A DNA stretch of 64,000 nt from Symbiodinium natans (lineage: Eukaryota > Sar > Dinophyceae > Suessiales > Symbiodiniaceae). Both the position numbers and the translations under genes were made by a program. The stretch covers positions 479,428 through 543,427 of the forward strand of contig CAJNDS010002092.1 in NCBI GenBank assembly GCA_905221605.1. The letters are read 5' to 3'. The notes beneath the pieces are model-generated. The model had not been told where the DNA came from. It saw only the letters and a list, made by a program, of their open reading frames with translations, and did no database searches. Of the stretch, positions 52,723 to 62,820 are shown one piece after another. Each line of letters opens with the position of its first letter. The first letter of the stretch is position 1.

Positions 52723-55624
52723 ATGGCGTTGACGGACCTTTTCAAGGATGGGGAACCTGACGCTGATGCTTTCTTTGCTGCTTACGGTCGCTACATCGCT
52801 CCGGTCGAGGTTGAGCTGAAGCCGCTTACCGCAAGCATGTTGCGTGAGGAACTGCTGGGCATGAAGGCCAGTAGTCCCGGGTTGGATGCATGGAGTCATG
52901 AGGACCTCAAGCTTTTGGCTGTTGGTGCCCCCTGGGTGTTTGACTCGCTCTGTGCCCTTCTGCAGTCGTTTGAGACACATTCTCGTTGGCCCGTCAACTT
53001 GATTTCTGGTTTCACGGCCATGATTCCTAAAGCTTCTGGTTCCGTGGTGAATCCGAGCGAGCTGCGCCCCATCACAGTACTCTCACAGCTTTATCGTTTA
53101 TGGGCGCGGATCAGAGCCAGACAGCTCAATGTGAGCTGGCAAGAACAATGGGCACATGATGGTGTCTGGGGTGGTCGCGTTGGTCGAGGCGCTGAGCCTC
53201 TCTTGATAGACGTTGCTTTGGACCTTGAGACATGTGGCCCTGGCTGTGTTTCGGCCGGATTGAGCTTTGACCTTTCTAAGGCATTTGATCGAGTGCCAAG
53301 GGAGCTACTTGGTGAACTTCGCTCACGCATGCGCCCCCCAAAGATCGTGCACGGCCCATATATGCACATGCTCAGGCGTGCGACGCGACGCTACAAAATA
53401 GGTGTCAATCTCGACAAGTTGACAAGCCACAGGGTCTGCATGGTGGTGTGTTACAGGGCTGCCCACTGTCAATGGTCAGTATGAATTGCCTCATCAACTT
53501 GTGGCTGCGAGCGCTGCAGGGCGCTATTCCACATTCCAGGCCCAGAGCATACGTTGATGATGTCTCAACCACCATCATCCAATCCGACGTGCAGACCCTC
53601 GCCGCGGACCTGCAGAAGGTTGACACAGTGTCCAACGCTTTCGTGCCTTCTTTCGGAGGCAAAGTCAATCAGGGAAAATGTTTTTCATTTGGGCACAAAG
53701 GCGTTGCTGGTTGTATTCGTCCTGGTATGGAGCACTGTGACGAATTTCGTTTGGTTGGTGGGTCCTTCGTTTTTCGCGAAACGGATCACGTTACTCCTGC
53801 ACAACTTGAACTACGTCGTCTTGAGAAATGGATGCATGCAGTCACCAGGGCTCGGCATCTTCCAGTCTCTCTCCGTGATCGTTGCGGCTGTTTCTCACGC
53901 GCGAGGACTCAGTTTACGTGGGGCACTGGCGCGCATATGCTGGCTGTCAACCGCACACATGAGGATGCCATTACCAAGTTAAGATCGGCAGTTCTCCGGT
54001 GTCTGCTGAGGCGTGATCAATATCAAGTCAGTCCTGCCTTGTTTCTGACTTTACTGGTTCCGCCTTCCCTGAACCCTCACTGTTGCCGGGTTGTTGATGG
54101 CCTCGTGATGTTTTGGCGGGTCATGTGGGCGACTCAGCGCTTCAATGTATTCCGAGTTCTGTTCAATTCTCCCAACGTGACCGCACGGGATGGCCCCATT
54201 GCCAGGCTTCGACAGATAGACTCGCTACCTGTTTTTCAAGGCGTTGTGACAGACATGTTTCGTCGCTCTCAACATGAACTTGGGCCTTGGCTCCACCATG
54301 TTCAAGATGTGTGGCGCAAGTCGCAGTGGACGCGCGGGGCGAGGGACCGCCCTTCCTTTCGCGGCATCCAAGTTGGGATCAAGCGTCGCGAGACTCTTGC
54401 CCTCTTGAACCAGCTCGAGACAGATGCTACTACACATCGTGGCGTGCAAGCTGATCTGGCCCAAGAGAATGCTCGCGCGCGGGCAGCCGTGCTGCGTTTG
54501 CTCTTGACTGGTGGACTCCTCACTCAGGACGTTGTCACGAGGCATAAGTTTCAGCGCAACACTGACTGCGACTGCCAAGTGGGAGGTCCTCAAACGGTCG
54601 ACCACATTTCCTGGCATTGCGCACATTACGACCAGTTGCGAGCTCCTGTTGCGCATCTCCGTCGTCGGCTTCGTCATGCTCAACCTTGTTTTGTCTACGC
54701 CACCATCGTCACGGAGCCCGATGCTGATTTGACCCCACATGTCCGTGTGGTAGAGTCCACCTTGGTTGACGTTTGGCAACAACACATTCAGAACTACATC
54801 TCGGGTGATTTCGCGCGACCTGGCGATGGACCACCTCCGGACAACGGTGGGTCGGCCAACAACTCGGTGCCTCGCACTGTCGCTGACGGTATTCATGAGA
54901 ATGGTCATTTCATCAGAGGTGCTCCGCAGGGTGGAGTTTTCTGCGTCAAATGTGGGAAACATGTCACCGAGGTGCGGCATCGACGACTCAAAATTTCCAG
55001 CACCAAATGCAAACAGGCACAAATCCCAGAGCATCATTGGCTTTCCTCTCCGAATTACAGTTCGAATCCTCACAGATTGCTGGCCCTTTTCCTTGACATG
55101 CGATCGCATTGTGGCAAGCACGATCTAGCTTGGGATGGCTCGGTCTCGCGTAGCGAACCTCATGGACACATATCTTGCTTGCGCTGCCACGCAACATGGA
55201 CTTGGAGAGATCGTCACAATATGAAGCGGCGTGACTGTGTTGGTCATCGTCGGGAGCGTACCCCGTCGAGATGGATGTCCATGAAAGCTGCCGAACGTGA
55301 TGCTGGCGCTGCGATTCAGATCTTGAGCCAGCAAAATCCGGGTGATGCTTTGTCTGCCCCTCATGATGTTGATGCTTCGCAGTCACGGGTTTGCAATGGA
55401 CCTTCGACTGGTGCTATCTCCACTATTTTGCCGAGCACTCCGGCCCCTCGCCGACGTATTGTTGGCAAAGCCAAAGTTTCACAGGCTGGGCTACGTTCAT
55501 CGCAGAGCGGTGTCTCACCTTCACACAATCTTCTTTCTTCTTCTTCTTCGTTGTCAGGCGGCCACATGCAGATGATTTTGCTATTCAGAGCTTGTCGATT
55601 TTCCAGTTTAATGACATGGGCTAG
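52723..55624 (+). pseudogene. LINE reverse transcriptase and Cys-rich C-terminus
   Basis: Frame 52723-53484 carries RT motifs ELRPITVLSQLYRLW and FDLSKAFDRVPREL (motif A, catalytic Asp). A shift near 53440 leads to the frame from 53448 with LQGCPLSMVSMN (motif B), RAYVDDVS (motif C, YVDD) and GGKVNQGKCFSFG. Downstream, CDCQVGGPQTVDHISWHC is a CCHC-type knuckle usual in LINE C-termini, and FCVKCGKHV plus ISCLRCHATW look like two zinc ribbons. The long frame runs on past the element to 55886, but the native end is probably FQFNDMG with TAG at 55622-55624 in the next frame, reached by an indel near 55560. Confidence 0.8.
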
Positions 55625-55683
55625 CTTCCTTTCCCCTTTCCGGGTGACTTGGCACCGGGTAGGTTGCCCTGGGCAAGGCAAGC
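55625..55683 (+). other. LINE 3' untranslated end with terminal hairpin
   Basis: 59 bp follow the inferred stop. The last 22 contain TTGCCCTGGGCAA, able to fold into a 6-bp stem, then GGCAAGC. No A-rich tail. Such short structured ends serve as RT recognition sites in poly(A)-less LINEs. Confidence 0.55.
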
Positions 55684-55697
55684 TTCAGGGCCACCCA
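55684..55697 (+). repeat. Right target-site duplication of the LINE
   Basis: TTCAGGGCCACCCA, identical to 49711-49724. Confidence 0.75.
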
Positions 55698-55727
55698 GGA
55701 GCCTCCCAGAGGCTCAGGACCCGCCCA

Positions 55728-55834
55728 GCGTCACGCGCGTCACGCGCGTCACGCGCGTCATGCGCGCTGAGCCGCCGTGACGCGCGTGACGCTTGTCACG
55801 CGTCCACGTGTGCCGCGCGTGACGCGCGTGACGG
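55728..55834. repeat. Palindromic GTCACGCGCGTGAC cluster
   Basis: Four GTCACGCGC units on the left and four GTGACGCGC-type units on the right form a potential long hairpin around GCTGAGCCGCC. It lies just outside the LINE's right duplication. Confidence 0.8.
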
Positions 55835-56904
55835 TGGATGGGCGGGTGATTTTCTGATTTTTTGTGATTCTGCCCGGCGAAAGTAGGGTGACCGTGCTTG
55901 TTTTTTCAGCCACGTCGAAATTTCTGGGGGGCTTTTTTTTGGCGTAATTTCCATTTCGTCGGTTTTTGGGGGGATTTGTTGATTTTGACTTCCTACGGTG
56001 CGGCCCGGGTCCCGTCACAGCACGGCGGCTCGGGGTCCGATCGCCGGGTGCCATTTAGAGTACGACCCAAGAACCGCCGGGTCAGAAGCTGTGCGACCGC
56101 AGACTCAACTCCCCGGCGCTGCGGGGGGACAGTGGGGGGCCTCGGCCCCCCCATCCCCCGTAGGCAGGGCGTGCCCGACGCCGTTCTGTTGCTGCAAGCT
56201 GTGTATTGTTTGTCCGGCCAGGCGTCTCACCAATTCGTGCAACTGCCGTAAGAGAGCTCCCTGCCTCGAAAGAGCGTGAGTCGACATGCTCATGTTCACA
56301 CGTAGCAATGATGTTAGAGTTATTCATAGGACCACAACTAGACTAAGAGAACTTCGATGAGCACCGCTCAGACAGTTCTAGTCATGGTAAGGGTCATGGC
56401 AAGACTCTTCAACTGCTTAGCCAGAGCACTGCTGCGACGAATATGGAGAGGTCGATCTTCCTTAGTACTACTTCTTCATATTACCAAGTAGCCTTAGTGT
56501 TAGATTCGTACGGCTCCGACAGTACTACTTAGTCATGGTAAGACTACTACTCTGACTCGCAAGAGCACTGCTCCGATACATAAGGATAACATTCTGGGCG
56601 ATATCCTTTAGCACTAGTGAGTCAGGGGCCGGAGCCTCAACAATTCGTGCAACTGCCGTTCCACGAGCCAGTGCCAGTAATGCCAGTTTGGAAAATTGAC
56701 TGCCGCACACATCTTCTCTGCAGGCCTTACTGCTTCTGAGGACCAGTCCAGTGCATGACATACATGTTTGTTTTGCTTCTCGGCGGCTCGCGTACCGCGA
56801 TATTGTGATTGCTGCGCGTCGCCTTGCCGTTTTTCTCACAGAGGCTCAGGGCTGAAGACTTCCTTAGGCGCAGGGATCGTAGCAGAACTGGTAGCTGTCC
56901 GCCC
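55835..56904 (+). other. Unique DNA, no recognised gene
   Basis: It contains T- and G-rich segments and a degenerate internal repeat (GAGCACTGCT(G/C)CGA at about 56424 and 56564). Several 80-110-codon frames overlap on both strands without a recognisable domain. No telomeric arrays occur here, unlike the rest of the window. Confidence 0.5.
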
Positions 56905-57535
56905 GTTAAGCGATGTCATCGCCTGCCAGGGCCCTCTCAGTTCAGCCATGGTGGGTGGCTCAAATCCCCAGTGGCCACAAGAGCTGGGAGCTGCGCGGTC
57001 GCCAGACTCATGTGCGTGCGCAGCTATCGGCGCGGGGCAGCTGTGGGGCGAGATCACGATCACTGGGTGCAAGTTCATTGCGGAAAAGGATGCAGGAGGC
57101 ACGCTTATCCTCGTTCTGGACGCAATCCAGGCCTTTGACAAGCGTCGGGTGGCTCCCTACACCCTTCGCAAAAGCCGACGACGACGACGACGGGTGGCTG
57201 ACCTCGCGACTCTGGCCTACACTCGGGTGTACGCTTGGATTCTTGAAGATCCGACATGGTGTCCCGATCCCAGGTCATATCGGCATCCTTCAGGCTGCCA
57301 AAACTGGATACCGCTGTCGCCTTCGCCTCGCCCGAAGATTCCGAGAAAGCGTCCGGCCGTGGCCGTGGAGGACGAGTTCTCCGGCATTCGGCAGCTCAAC
57401 TTCCCGGCAGGAAAAAAGCGGGACTGTCTGAAGCCTATCTGCAACGGTTGCAGCCTAATGAGGGATGTTCTAGGATTGAGCGCCGGCCATCTTGAAAAGC
57501 GGTTTGTAGGAGCGACCGACTTGTGATGCTGTCCA
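56905..57535 (+). pseudogene. Frame-broken ASCH-domain segment
   Basis: HKSWELRGR (about 56975-57001) in one frame, then, after a one-base shift near 57020, IGAGQLWGEITITGCKFI and YTRVYAWILEDP in the frame that ends at 57526. The order G-x-K-x-W-E-x-R, G-x-G-x-L-x-G-E, and Y-x-R-x-Y-A-W matches ASCH (PUA-like, RNA-binding) domains, which are common in dinoflagellates. The shift may be a sequencing error or real decay. The sequence after 57260 is open in all frames and not assigned. Confidence 0.5.
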
Positions 57536-57562
57536 CAGCCGCTGACTGCCTCTCTTTTGTAG

Positions 57563-57843
57563 CGTTCGATCTGGCGCCATGGGAAAGACCCACGTGCCAC
57601 GCACCACGGGGAAGGATGCGGCCGCCAAGAAGGCCCGCAACTTCGTGACGAAGTGGGATTACTAGTGAGCACGGTGTTCCCTTTCACGTCGGCCCGGAGC
57701 AGGACGACAAGAAGTTCCTGCAGCTGGGGAACATCCGCGAGTCCCGCGACGCCGGGAACGAGGAGCTCTTCCGGCGCCTGGGCATGGGTCTGCTGTGCCA
57801 TTGCGCCGCAGGGTCGCATGTGCATGTAACTGGAAACTCTTGA
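57563..57843 (+). pseudogene. Coding remnant with one frame change, product unknown
   Basis: After TTTTGTAG| an ATG at 57579 opens MGKTHVPRTTGKDAAAKKAR then NFVTKWDY and TAG at 57663. One base further the coding character continues as EHGVPFHVGPEQDDKKFLQL, GNIRESRDAGNEELFRRLGM. A single extra base at about 57663 would explain this. Alternatively GTGAGC at 57665 is a donor and the second part is another exon. Family not recognised. Confidence 0.5.
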
Positions 57844-58460
57844 TTGATACTTGCCCTGCCGCTCTCGTTTTTTTTTTTTTGCCTCGCGTGGTGCCCCCAA
57901 CCTTACCAAAACCGCTGCCGAGGGAGGCTCCCGGCGATGAACCCGCTCTCCAAGCCGTCCAGGGTGTAACCTGCAGCAGGGGCACCTTTCCTCTTAGAAT
58001 TCGGAAAGAAGTAAAAAGCAAGGAAGCCCCCCTTGAGGGGGGTTTGGGGGGTGAACCCTAAACCCTAAATGAGAATAGTTTGGGTGGTTAGGGTGGGACT
58101 ACATGCCAACGCAAGCGAGCGGCCCGGGTGCTTTTAGCACCAGCGAGCCTCCCTTCTCTACACCCTAAACCCTAAACCCTAAACCCTAAACCCTAAACCC
58201 TAAACCCTAAACCCTAAACCCTAAACCCTAAACCCTGAACCCTGAACCCTGAACCCTGAACCCTAAACCCTAAACCCTAAACCCTAAATCCTAATCCTAA
58301 ACCCTAAATCCTAAACCTTAAACCCTAAACCCTATACCCTAAACCCTAAACCCTAAACCCCAAACCCTAAACCCTAAACCCTAAACCCTAACCCCCAAGC
58401 CCTAAACCCTAACTTTAAACCCTAAACCCTAAACCCTAAACCTTAAGCCCTAATCGGTAG
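57844..58460. repeat. Unique DNA then CCCTAAA arrays
   Basis: 57844-58055 is unique with a T run. 58160-58445 is a C-strand block with CCCTGAA, CCCTATA and CCTAATC variants. Confidence 0.75.
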
Positions 58461-58499
58461 ATGATTGCCACCGGCAGTCGGCGCGTCATCAACAACAAG
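58461..58499 (+). CDS. Candidate short exon, possible start
   Basis: After CGGTAG| exactly 13 codons read MIATGSRRVINNK, then GTCTCG. ATG is the first codon, but an AG acceptor directly precedes it. Short, so tentative. Confidence 0.4.
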
Positions 58500-58702
58500 G
58501 TCTCGCGGACAAGTTGGTTTTATCAACATTGAGAAGCACAAAACCTAACTCCCAAACCCCTTCCCTTCCCTTCACCCTTTTCCCCCCCCTAAACCCCAGA
58601 CCCTAAACCCAAAATCCAAAATCCTAAGCCCTAAACCCTACACCCCAAAACCTCAACCCCCGAATCCCCAAAGGAATAACTGGAGCCCGCTTCTGCTCAC
58701 AG

Positions 58703-58793
58703 TGTGCCGAGGCTGGCGATGCTCTCAGGACCATGGAGCCGTTCTACCCGCCCCCACCGCTGGAGCCAGCCACGACGCCGTCCCCTCAACGAG
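58703..58793 (+). CDS. Candidate exon with Cys pair and telomeric donor
   Basis: After CTCACAG| it reads CAEAGDALRTMEPFYPPPPL then EPATTPSPQR, ending CGAG|GTTTAG. If the acceptor is 16 bp earlier, the frame adds RFCSQ, giving FCSQC, a CxxC knuckle as in zinc ribbons. Pro-rich second half. Confidence 0.6.
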
Positions 58794-59447
58794 GTTTAGG
58801 CTTCTGGACGTTAGGGGCTTAGGGTCTTAAGGTTTAGGGTTTAGGGTTAGGCTTTTGTTTGTTTTGTTTGTTTGGCGCTGCCGTCAGAAGTCGGTCTTGG
58901 CAGCTCCCAGAAGCTCAGGCCCTCATGAGTCGAGTCGAGACCTTAGGAGGATTAGGGTTTAGGGTTTAGGGCTTAGGGCTGAGGGTTTAGGGTTTAGGGT
59001 TTAGGGTTTAGGGTTTAGGGTTTAGGGGTTTGGGGGGATTGGGGGGTTTAGGGGTATGAGGGGCTTTAGTTTAGGGGCTTTAGGGTGTTTAGGGTTTAGG
59101 GTTTCGGCTCTTAGCATGTGATCTAGGGGTCGGAATGCTTACGAAAAGAATCCCGATATGGTTCCTATTATATACATGTACCCATGAATAACCCTCCCCC
59201 CTCCAAAAACACAAATAACAAACATGAAGGGAAAAACAAAAATAAAAAGAATAACCTTTTGTTAATCATTGAGGCCCCTATATCAGTTGTGGTTGACAGC
59301 GGTCAGGCCATGCCCTCTAAACCCGAAAACCCTGAACCCAAAGCCCTAAACCTTGAACCCTGAACCCTGAACCCTGAACCCTAAACCCTAAACCCTGAAC
59401 CCTAAACCTTGAACCCTGAACCCTACACCCTAAACCCTAAACCTAAG
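58794..59447 (+). other. G-strand repeats, family D copy, C-strand repeats
   Basis: TTTAGGG repeats lie at 58830-58850 and 58948-59105, family D at 59123-59282, and CCCTGAA/CCCTAAA repeats at 59350-59445. Confidence 0.65.
59123..59282. repeat. Family D inverted-repeat element
   Basis: Left CTAGGGGTCGGAATGCTTAC, right TTAATCATTGAGGCCCCTAT. An A-rich insertion (AAAACAAAAATAAAAAG) makes it longer than the copy at 4021. Confidence 0.55.
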
Positions 59448-59549
59448 CGAAACCCATGACTATCGCGTGTATATGCGACTCCGTCAGCGAGCCCGCGCCC
59501 TTGCCCAGGTCTGTCCAGGTCACCCAACGGCCTGGGCCTCGCTCCGGGG
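59448..59549 (+). CDS. Candidate exon, product unknown
   Basis: After ACCTAAG| it reads ETHDYRVYMRLRQRARALAQ then VCPGHPTAWASLRG, with donor GTTCTC at 59550. The frame stays open to the next TTTAGGG array at 59575. Arg-rich helix. Family unknown. Confidence 0.6.
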
Positions 59550-60282
59550 GTTCTCTGCGAAGCCCTACGCCCCTTTAGGGTTTAGGGTTTAGGGTTTAGG
59601 GTTTAGGGTTTAGGGTTTAGGGTTTAGGGGTTCATGGGTAGTTGCAAGTAGGGTTCTCAGTATGGTGACGGGAATGTAGGGCTTTTTATAACCCCCTCTC
59701 ATGAACCCAGCAGTCTGTCTACAGGGTGTAGAAGGGGGTGTGTGGGCTTTTGGGATGTTGGGGTCCGGCACGGAACCAACAACCCAAGTGGGGAACCCAG
59801 GAGAGAGAAAGGTTCATGGGTACTTGAAAGTTCGTGGGTTTAGGGTTTAGGGTTTAGGGTTTAGGGTTTAGGGTTTAGGGTTTAGGGTTTTGGGTTTTGG
59901 GGTTTGTGGTCAGAAGAATTTCCACCAAACTCGGACAGAACCAGCTACAACTCGAGCTCCCTACTTCTTGTACTGCCAGCTAGAACAACCCATGACCCTC
60001 CAAGCAGGGATATCCTGAACGAAAGGCAGGGCAACTATGGTTAGAATTATAACTGAACACAACGGGATAACTAGGTTTAAGTAGGGCCATGGGTTTCCTG
60101 TTCAGGGTCCAGGGCTTCGTCCGCACAGCCCTGATCCACCATGGCCTGCCCCTTCTTTAGCTTAAGCCCCAAAGCACGAGCCCTCAACCCCGAAAAGCCT
60201 CCGAACCTAGACCCGCAACAGCCCAACCTGAATTCCTAAAGCCTAAACCCTAAACCCTAAAACCCCCAAATTTTGACTTGAG
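59550..60282 (+). other. TTTAGGG arrays and family A-like fragments
   Basis: G-strand arrays lie at 59575-59630 and 59836-59890. Family A-like pieces occur at 59630-59660 (GGTTCATGGGTAGTTGCAAG) and 59990-60008 (CCCATGACCCTCCAAGC), possibly one element interrupted by the second array. No exon is claimed. Confidence 0.5.
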
Positions 60283-60362
60283 GCTGGCCCCACTGCCGGA
60301 CGAGTCGCAGCAGGAGGAGAACGAAACAGTAGATAGAGAGGCCCGGGTCCGGCTACTAGAGG
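60283..60362 (+). CDS. Candidate exon with telomeric donor
   Basis: After ACTTGAG| it reads LAPLPDESQQEENETVDREA then RVRLLE, ending GAGG|GTTTAGGG. Acidic and helical. A TTTAGGG array begins at the donor. Confidence 0.6.
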
Positions 60363-60881
60363 GTTTAGGGTTTATGGTTTAGGATTTAGGGTTCAGGGTT
60401 TAGGGTTTAGGGTTTAGGGGTTCTTTAGGGTTCTAGGGGTTGTGCGAGGATTCTTCGGGTAGCCCTAAGCTCTCAACCTCTAACCCTCTCGGGTGTGCAT
60501 TAGGGGTGCTTGGGGGCCCCATCCTCTCAACTAGGCATTGCATCCAGATGCACACCACGTTGCTGTCCCTCCCTTACGCCCAGAACGCCCGAAACCCTAA
60601 CCCTAACTCCCTTAAGCCCTCCTCCCAAATTGCCAACCCTAACCCCAACCACCCTTAAGCCCTTTCAACCTCTGGAATTCCTAGGAGCCCCGCTAAACTA
60701 GGCAGGCCCTCGGGATATCTTATCTTTGCCCCCATTAGGCTTAAGCGGACCATGCAGTCGGAATATTTTTCAGAGGGTGCGAAGGGCCATCCTGACCCTA
60801 AGCCCTAAACCCCGAACACCGAGCCCTGAACCCTGAGCCCTGAGCCCTGAGCCCTGAGCCCTGAGCCCTGAACCCTGAACC

Positions 60882-60913
<32 letters not shown>

Positions 60914-61002
60914 ACTCTCAACCCTCAATCCTCAACCCTAAAACCTAAACCCTAAACCCTAAACCCTAAACCCTAAACCCTAAAAACCCTAAACCCTAAA
61001 CC

Positions 61003-61048
<46 letters not shown>

Positions 61049-61096
61049 ACCACAACCCCAAAGTCCCCACGAACCCTGCCGAACGCAGCTCCCCAG
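60363..61096. repeat. TTTAGGG array, unique DNA, then CCCTGAG/CCCTCAA/CCCTAAA block
   Basis: G-strand repeats lie at 60363-60425. Unique DNA at 60430-60790 has no recognised product. A C-strand block at 60795-61055 has clear CCCTGAG, CCCTCAA and CCCTAAA sub-arrays. Confidence 0.75.
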
Positions 61097-61164
61097 GCAC
61101 TGAAGCAGGGCGAGGCAGAGTGCATCCAGGCGCGGAGGATGAAGATTCCTAGACCGGCCTTCGG
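61097..61164 (+). CDS. Candidate exon, product unknown
   Basis: After CTCCCCAG| it reads ALKQGEAECIQARRMKIPRP then AF, ending TCGG|GTTTGG. Strong acceptor. Basic second half. Confidence 0.6.
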
Positions 61165-61481
61165 GTTTGGGGTTTAGGGTTCCCAAGCCCTAAACCCTAA
61201 ACCCGAAACCCTAAACCCCAAACCCTAAACCCTAAACCCTAAGCCCTAAGGCCTAAACCCTAAACCCTAAACCCTAAGCCCTAAGCCCGAAGCCCTAAGC
61301 CCGAAGCCCGAAAGCCCGAAGCCCGAAGCCCTAAGCCCTAAGCCCTAAGCCCTAAGCCCTAAGCCCTAAGCCCGAAGCCCTAAGCCCTAATTAGGGCTTA
61401 GGGCTTAAGCCCTAAGCCCTAAGCCCTAAGCCCTAAGCCCTAAACCTAAGCCCAAGTCCCGAAGCCTAACGCGATTCTCAG
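61165..61481. repeat. Short G-strand run and a CCCTAAG block
   Basis: CCCTAAA repeats lie at 61188-61275 and CCCTAAG/CCCGAAG units at 61276-61445, including a short inversion (TTAGGGCTTAGGGC at 61391-61404) inside the array. Confidence 0.85.
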
Positions 61482-61584
61482 GCACTGCGGAAGAATTGCC
61501 CACTTCCGCTTCTGTCCCTGCGTGTGGACGGCCGACCCCCGACCGAGGCAGAGAAATTTGGGGTGCAGGGGACGGTGCAGTGTT
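61482..61584 (+). CDS. Candidate exon abutting a family C element
   Basis: After ATTCTCAG| it reads ALRKNCPLPLLSLRVDGRPP then TEAEKFGVQGTVQC. The next bases, GTAGGACCCGGAGTAGG, are the left end of a family C element and supply the GT donor. It starts with AG|GCACTG like the previous exon. Confidence 0.6.
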
Positions 61585-61728
61585 GTAGGACCCGGAGTAG
61601 GCCATTGTTTCATTTTTTTTGGGATTGGGGTTCCCTTACTTCCCCTTTTTTTTAGGGTTGGGGGGTTCCCTTGTAATCCCCTTAAAACCAAAAAGGGTGC
61701 CCTTTTTTTTGCTCCTGGGTCTAGGTAG
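61585..61728. repeat. Family C element
   Basis: Left end GTAGGACCCGGAGTAGGCCA, core CCCTTGTAATCCCCTTAAAA and AAAAAGGGTGCCC, right end CTCCTGGGTCTAGG. Its left end coincides with an exon end, as at 3260. Confidence 0.6.
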
Positions 61729-62513
61729 GGTATACACTAGGCTGGCCCCTTTGGGATGCCGAAATCTGTTCCTTGTTTGGGTTTCTAAGGGACCCTCTTA
61801 TATACCCATATGTTTCAAAGGGGTCTAGAGGCCAACCCAGTAGATTATGCAGGTGCTTTTGTTGGGGGGGTCTTTTGGGGCGTTGAGGGGTTTAGGGCTT
61901 TCTGGGGTTTAGGAATTATATGGAGTTTTGAGGGTTTTAGGGTTGCTGGTGCACTTAAACGTGGCAAGAGGCCTCAATCCACAGACTCCTCAGCTGCAGC
62001 TCGGGGTACGACAGAGCCAGCGTCAGAGCCACAGGCGAAGCCCTAAACCCTGCAGGGTTTGGGTTTAGGGTTTAGGGTTTAGGGTTTAGGGTTTAGGGTT
62101 TAGGGTTTAGGGTTTAGGGTTTAGGGTTTAGGGTTTAGGGTTTAGGGTTTAGGGTTTAGGGTTTAGGGTTTAGGGTTTAGGGCTGCCAGGGCTCCAGGGC
62201 TCAATCCTACCCAAAAATCCCAAGAAGCCCCCCCCCCCCGCCAGAATCGTCGCACCTTAGGGAACGAAATGGCTCCCCCCTCTCATCACTGAAGTGCACC
62301 CCCCACCCCCCCCCCCCCCCTTCCCTTTTGTCATAGTTGGGTACCATTTTGCATTTTTGAGGGTACTTAAACCCCATAAGGATTAGAACTTGGATTTTAA
62401 TATTATCCCAAACATGATTTCTAAGGGTACTTAAACCCTATAAGGATTAGACATGGAGTTTTCAATATTATCCCAAACATGAACTAGTTCCCCCTCCTGC
62501 CCAAACGCGACAG
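61729..62513 (+). other. Unique DNA, TTTAGGG array, 64-bp direct repeat
   Basis: A possible exon piece (STDSSAAARG then GTACGA) lies at about 61971-62005. A TTTAGGG array fills 62055-62182. Poly(C) runs are near 62230 and 62310. A direct repeat at 62361-62424 and 62425-62486 (GGGTACTTAAACCC...TATTATCCCAAACATGA) carries no gene. Confidence 0.6.
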
Positions 62514-62580
62514 GCTGCAGAGCTCTTAGAGGTGACGACAGGCTTTGGAGCCTGGGAATCTGAAGGGGAAGTGGGGGAGG
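62514..62580 (+). CDS. Candidate exon, product unknown
   Basis: After GCGACAG| it reads AAELLEVTTGFGAWESEGEV then GE, ending GAGG|GTTTAA before G-strand repeats. Acidic. Family unknown. Confidence 0.55.
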
Positions 62581-62722
62581 GTTTAAGGGGCTTTATTGGG
62601 TTTAGGGCTTACAGGGTTTCGGGCTTATAGGGTTTAGGGCTCAAAGGGTTTAGTTAGGGTTTGTAGGGTTTAGGGCTTCCGGGTTGGGGAGTCAGGATTT
62701 CGGGTCTTGGGGTCGAGAAAAA

Positions 62723-62820
62723 GGGACGCTCCCCCTTATGCTAACATCTCCTTACTATGGATTCTACTAGGGGGTACTGAAATCCCTATGAAGGCCTGTT
62801 AGTAGAAGGGGGAACATCCC
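62723..62820. repeat. Family F element
   Basis: Left GGGACGCTCCCCCTTATGCT, core TAGGGGGTACTGAAATCCCT, right AGAAGGGGGAACATCCC. Partner of 14911-14994. The left end is more diverged and no clear target duplication is seen. Confidence 0.65.

Larger units (their letters stand above)
49725..55683 (+). mobile_element. Non-LTR retrotransposon (LINE), near full length, decayed
   Basis: Order: ORF1-like region, APE-type endonuclease, reverse transcriptase, cysteine-rich C-terminus. A 14-bp direct repeat TTCAGGGCCACCCA lies immediately outside both ends (49711-49724 and 55684-55697) and is read as the target-site duplication. The 3' end has no poly(A); it ends in a stem TTGCCC-T-GGGCAA. At least eight frame changes and one in-frame stop mean this copy cannot make an intact protein. 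All domains are present in the normal order, so the insertion is probably not ancient. The clade is unresolved from sequence alone. Confidence 0.85.

Noticed and set aside
54225-55121. 298-codon minus-strand frame
   Set aside because: It is antisense to the retrotransposon's RT C-terminal region, where the plus frame has clear Cys-rich motifs.
55625-55886. C-terminal extension of the RT frame to 55886
   Set aside because: It runs through the target-site duplication and the CG-rich palindrome outside the element. The native end is more likely the TAG at 55622-55624 in another frame.
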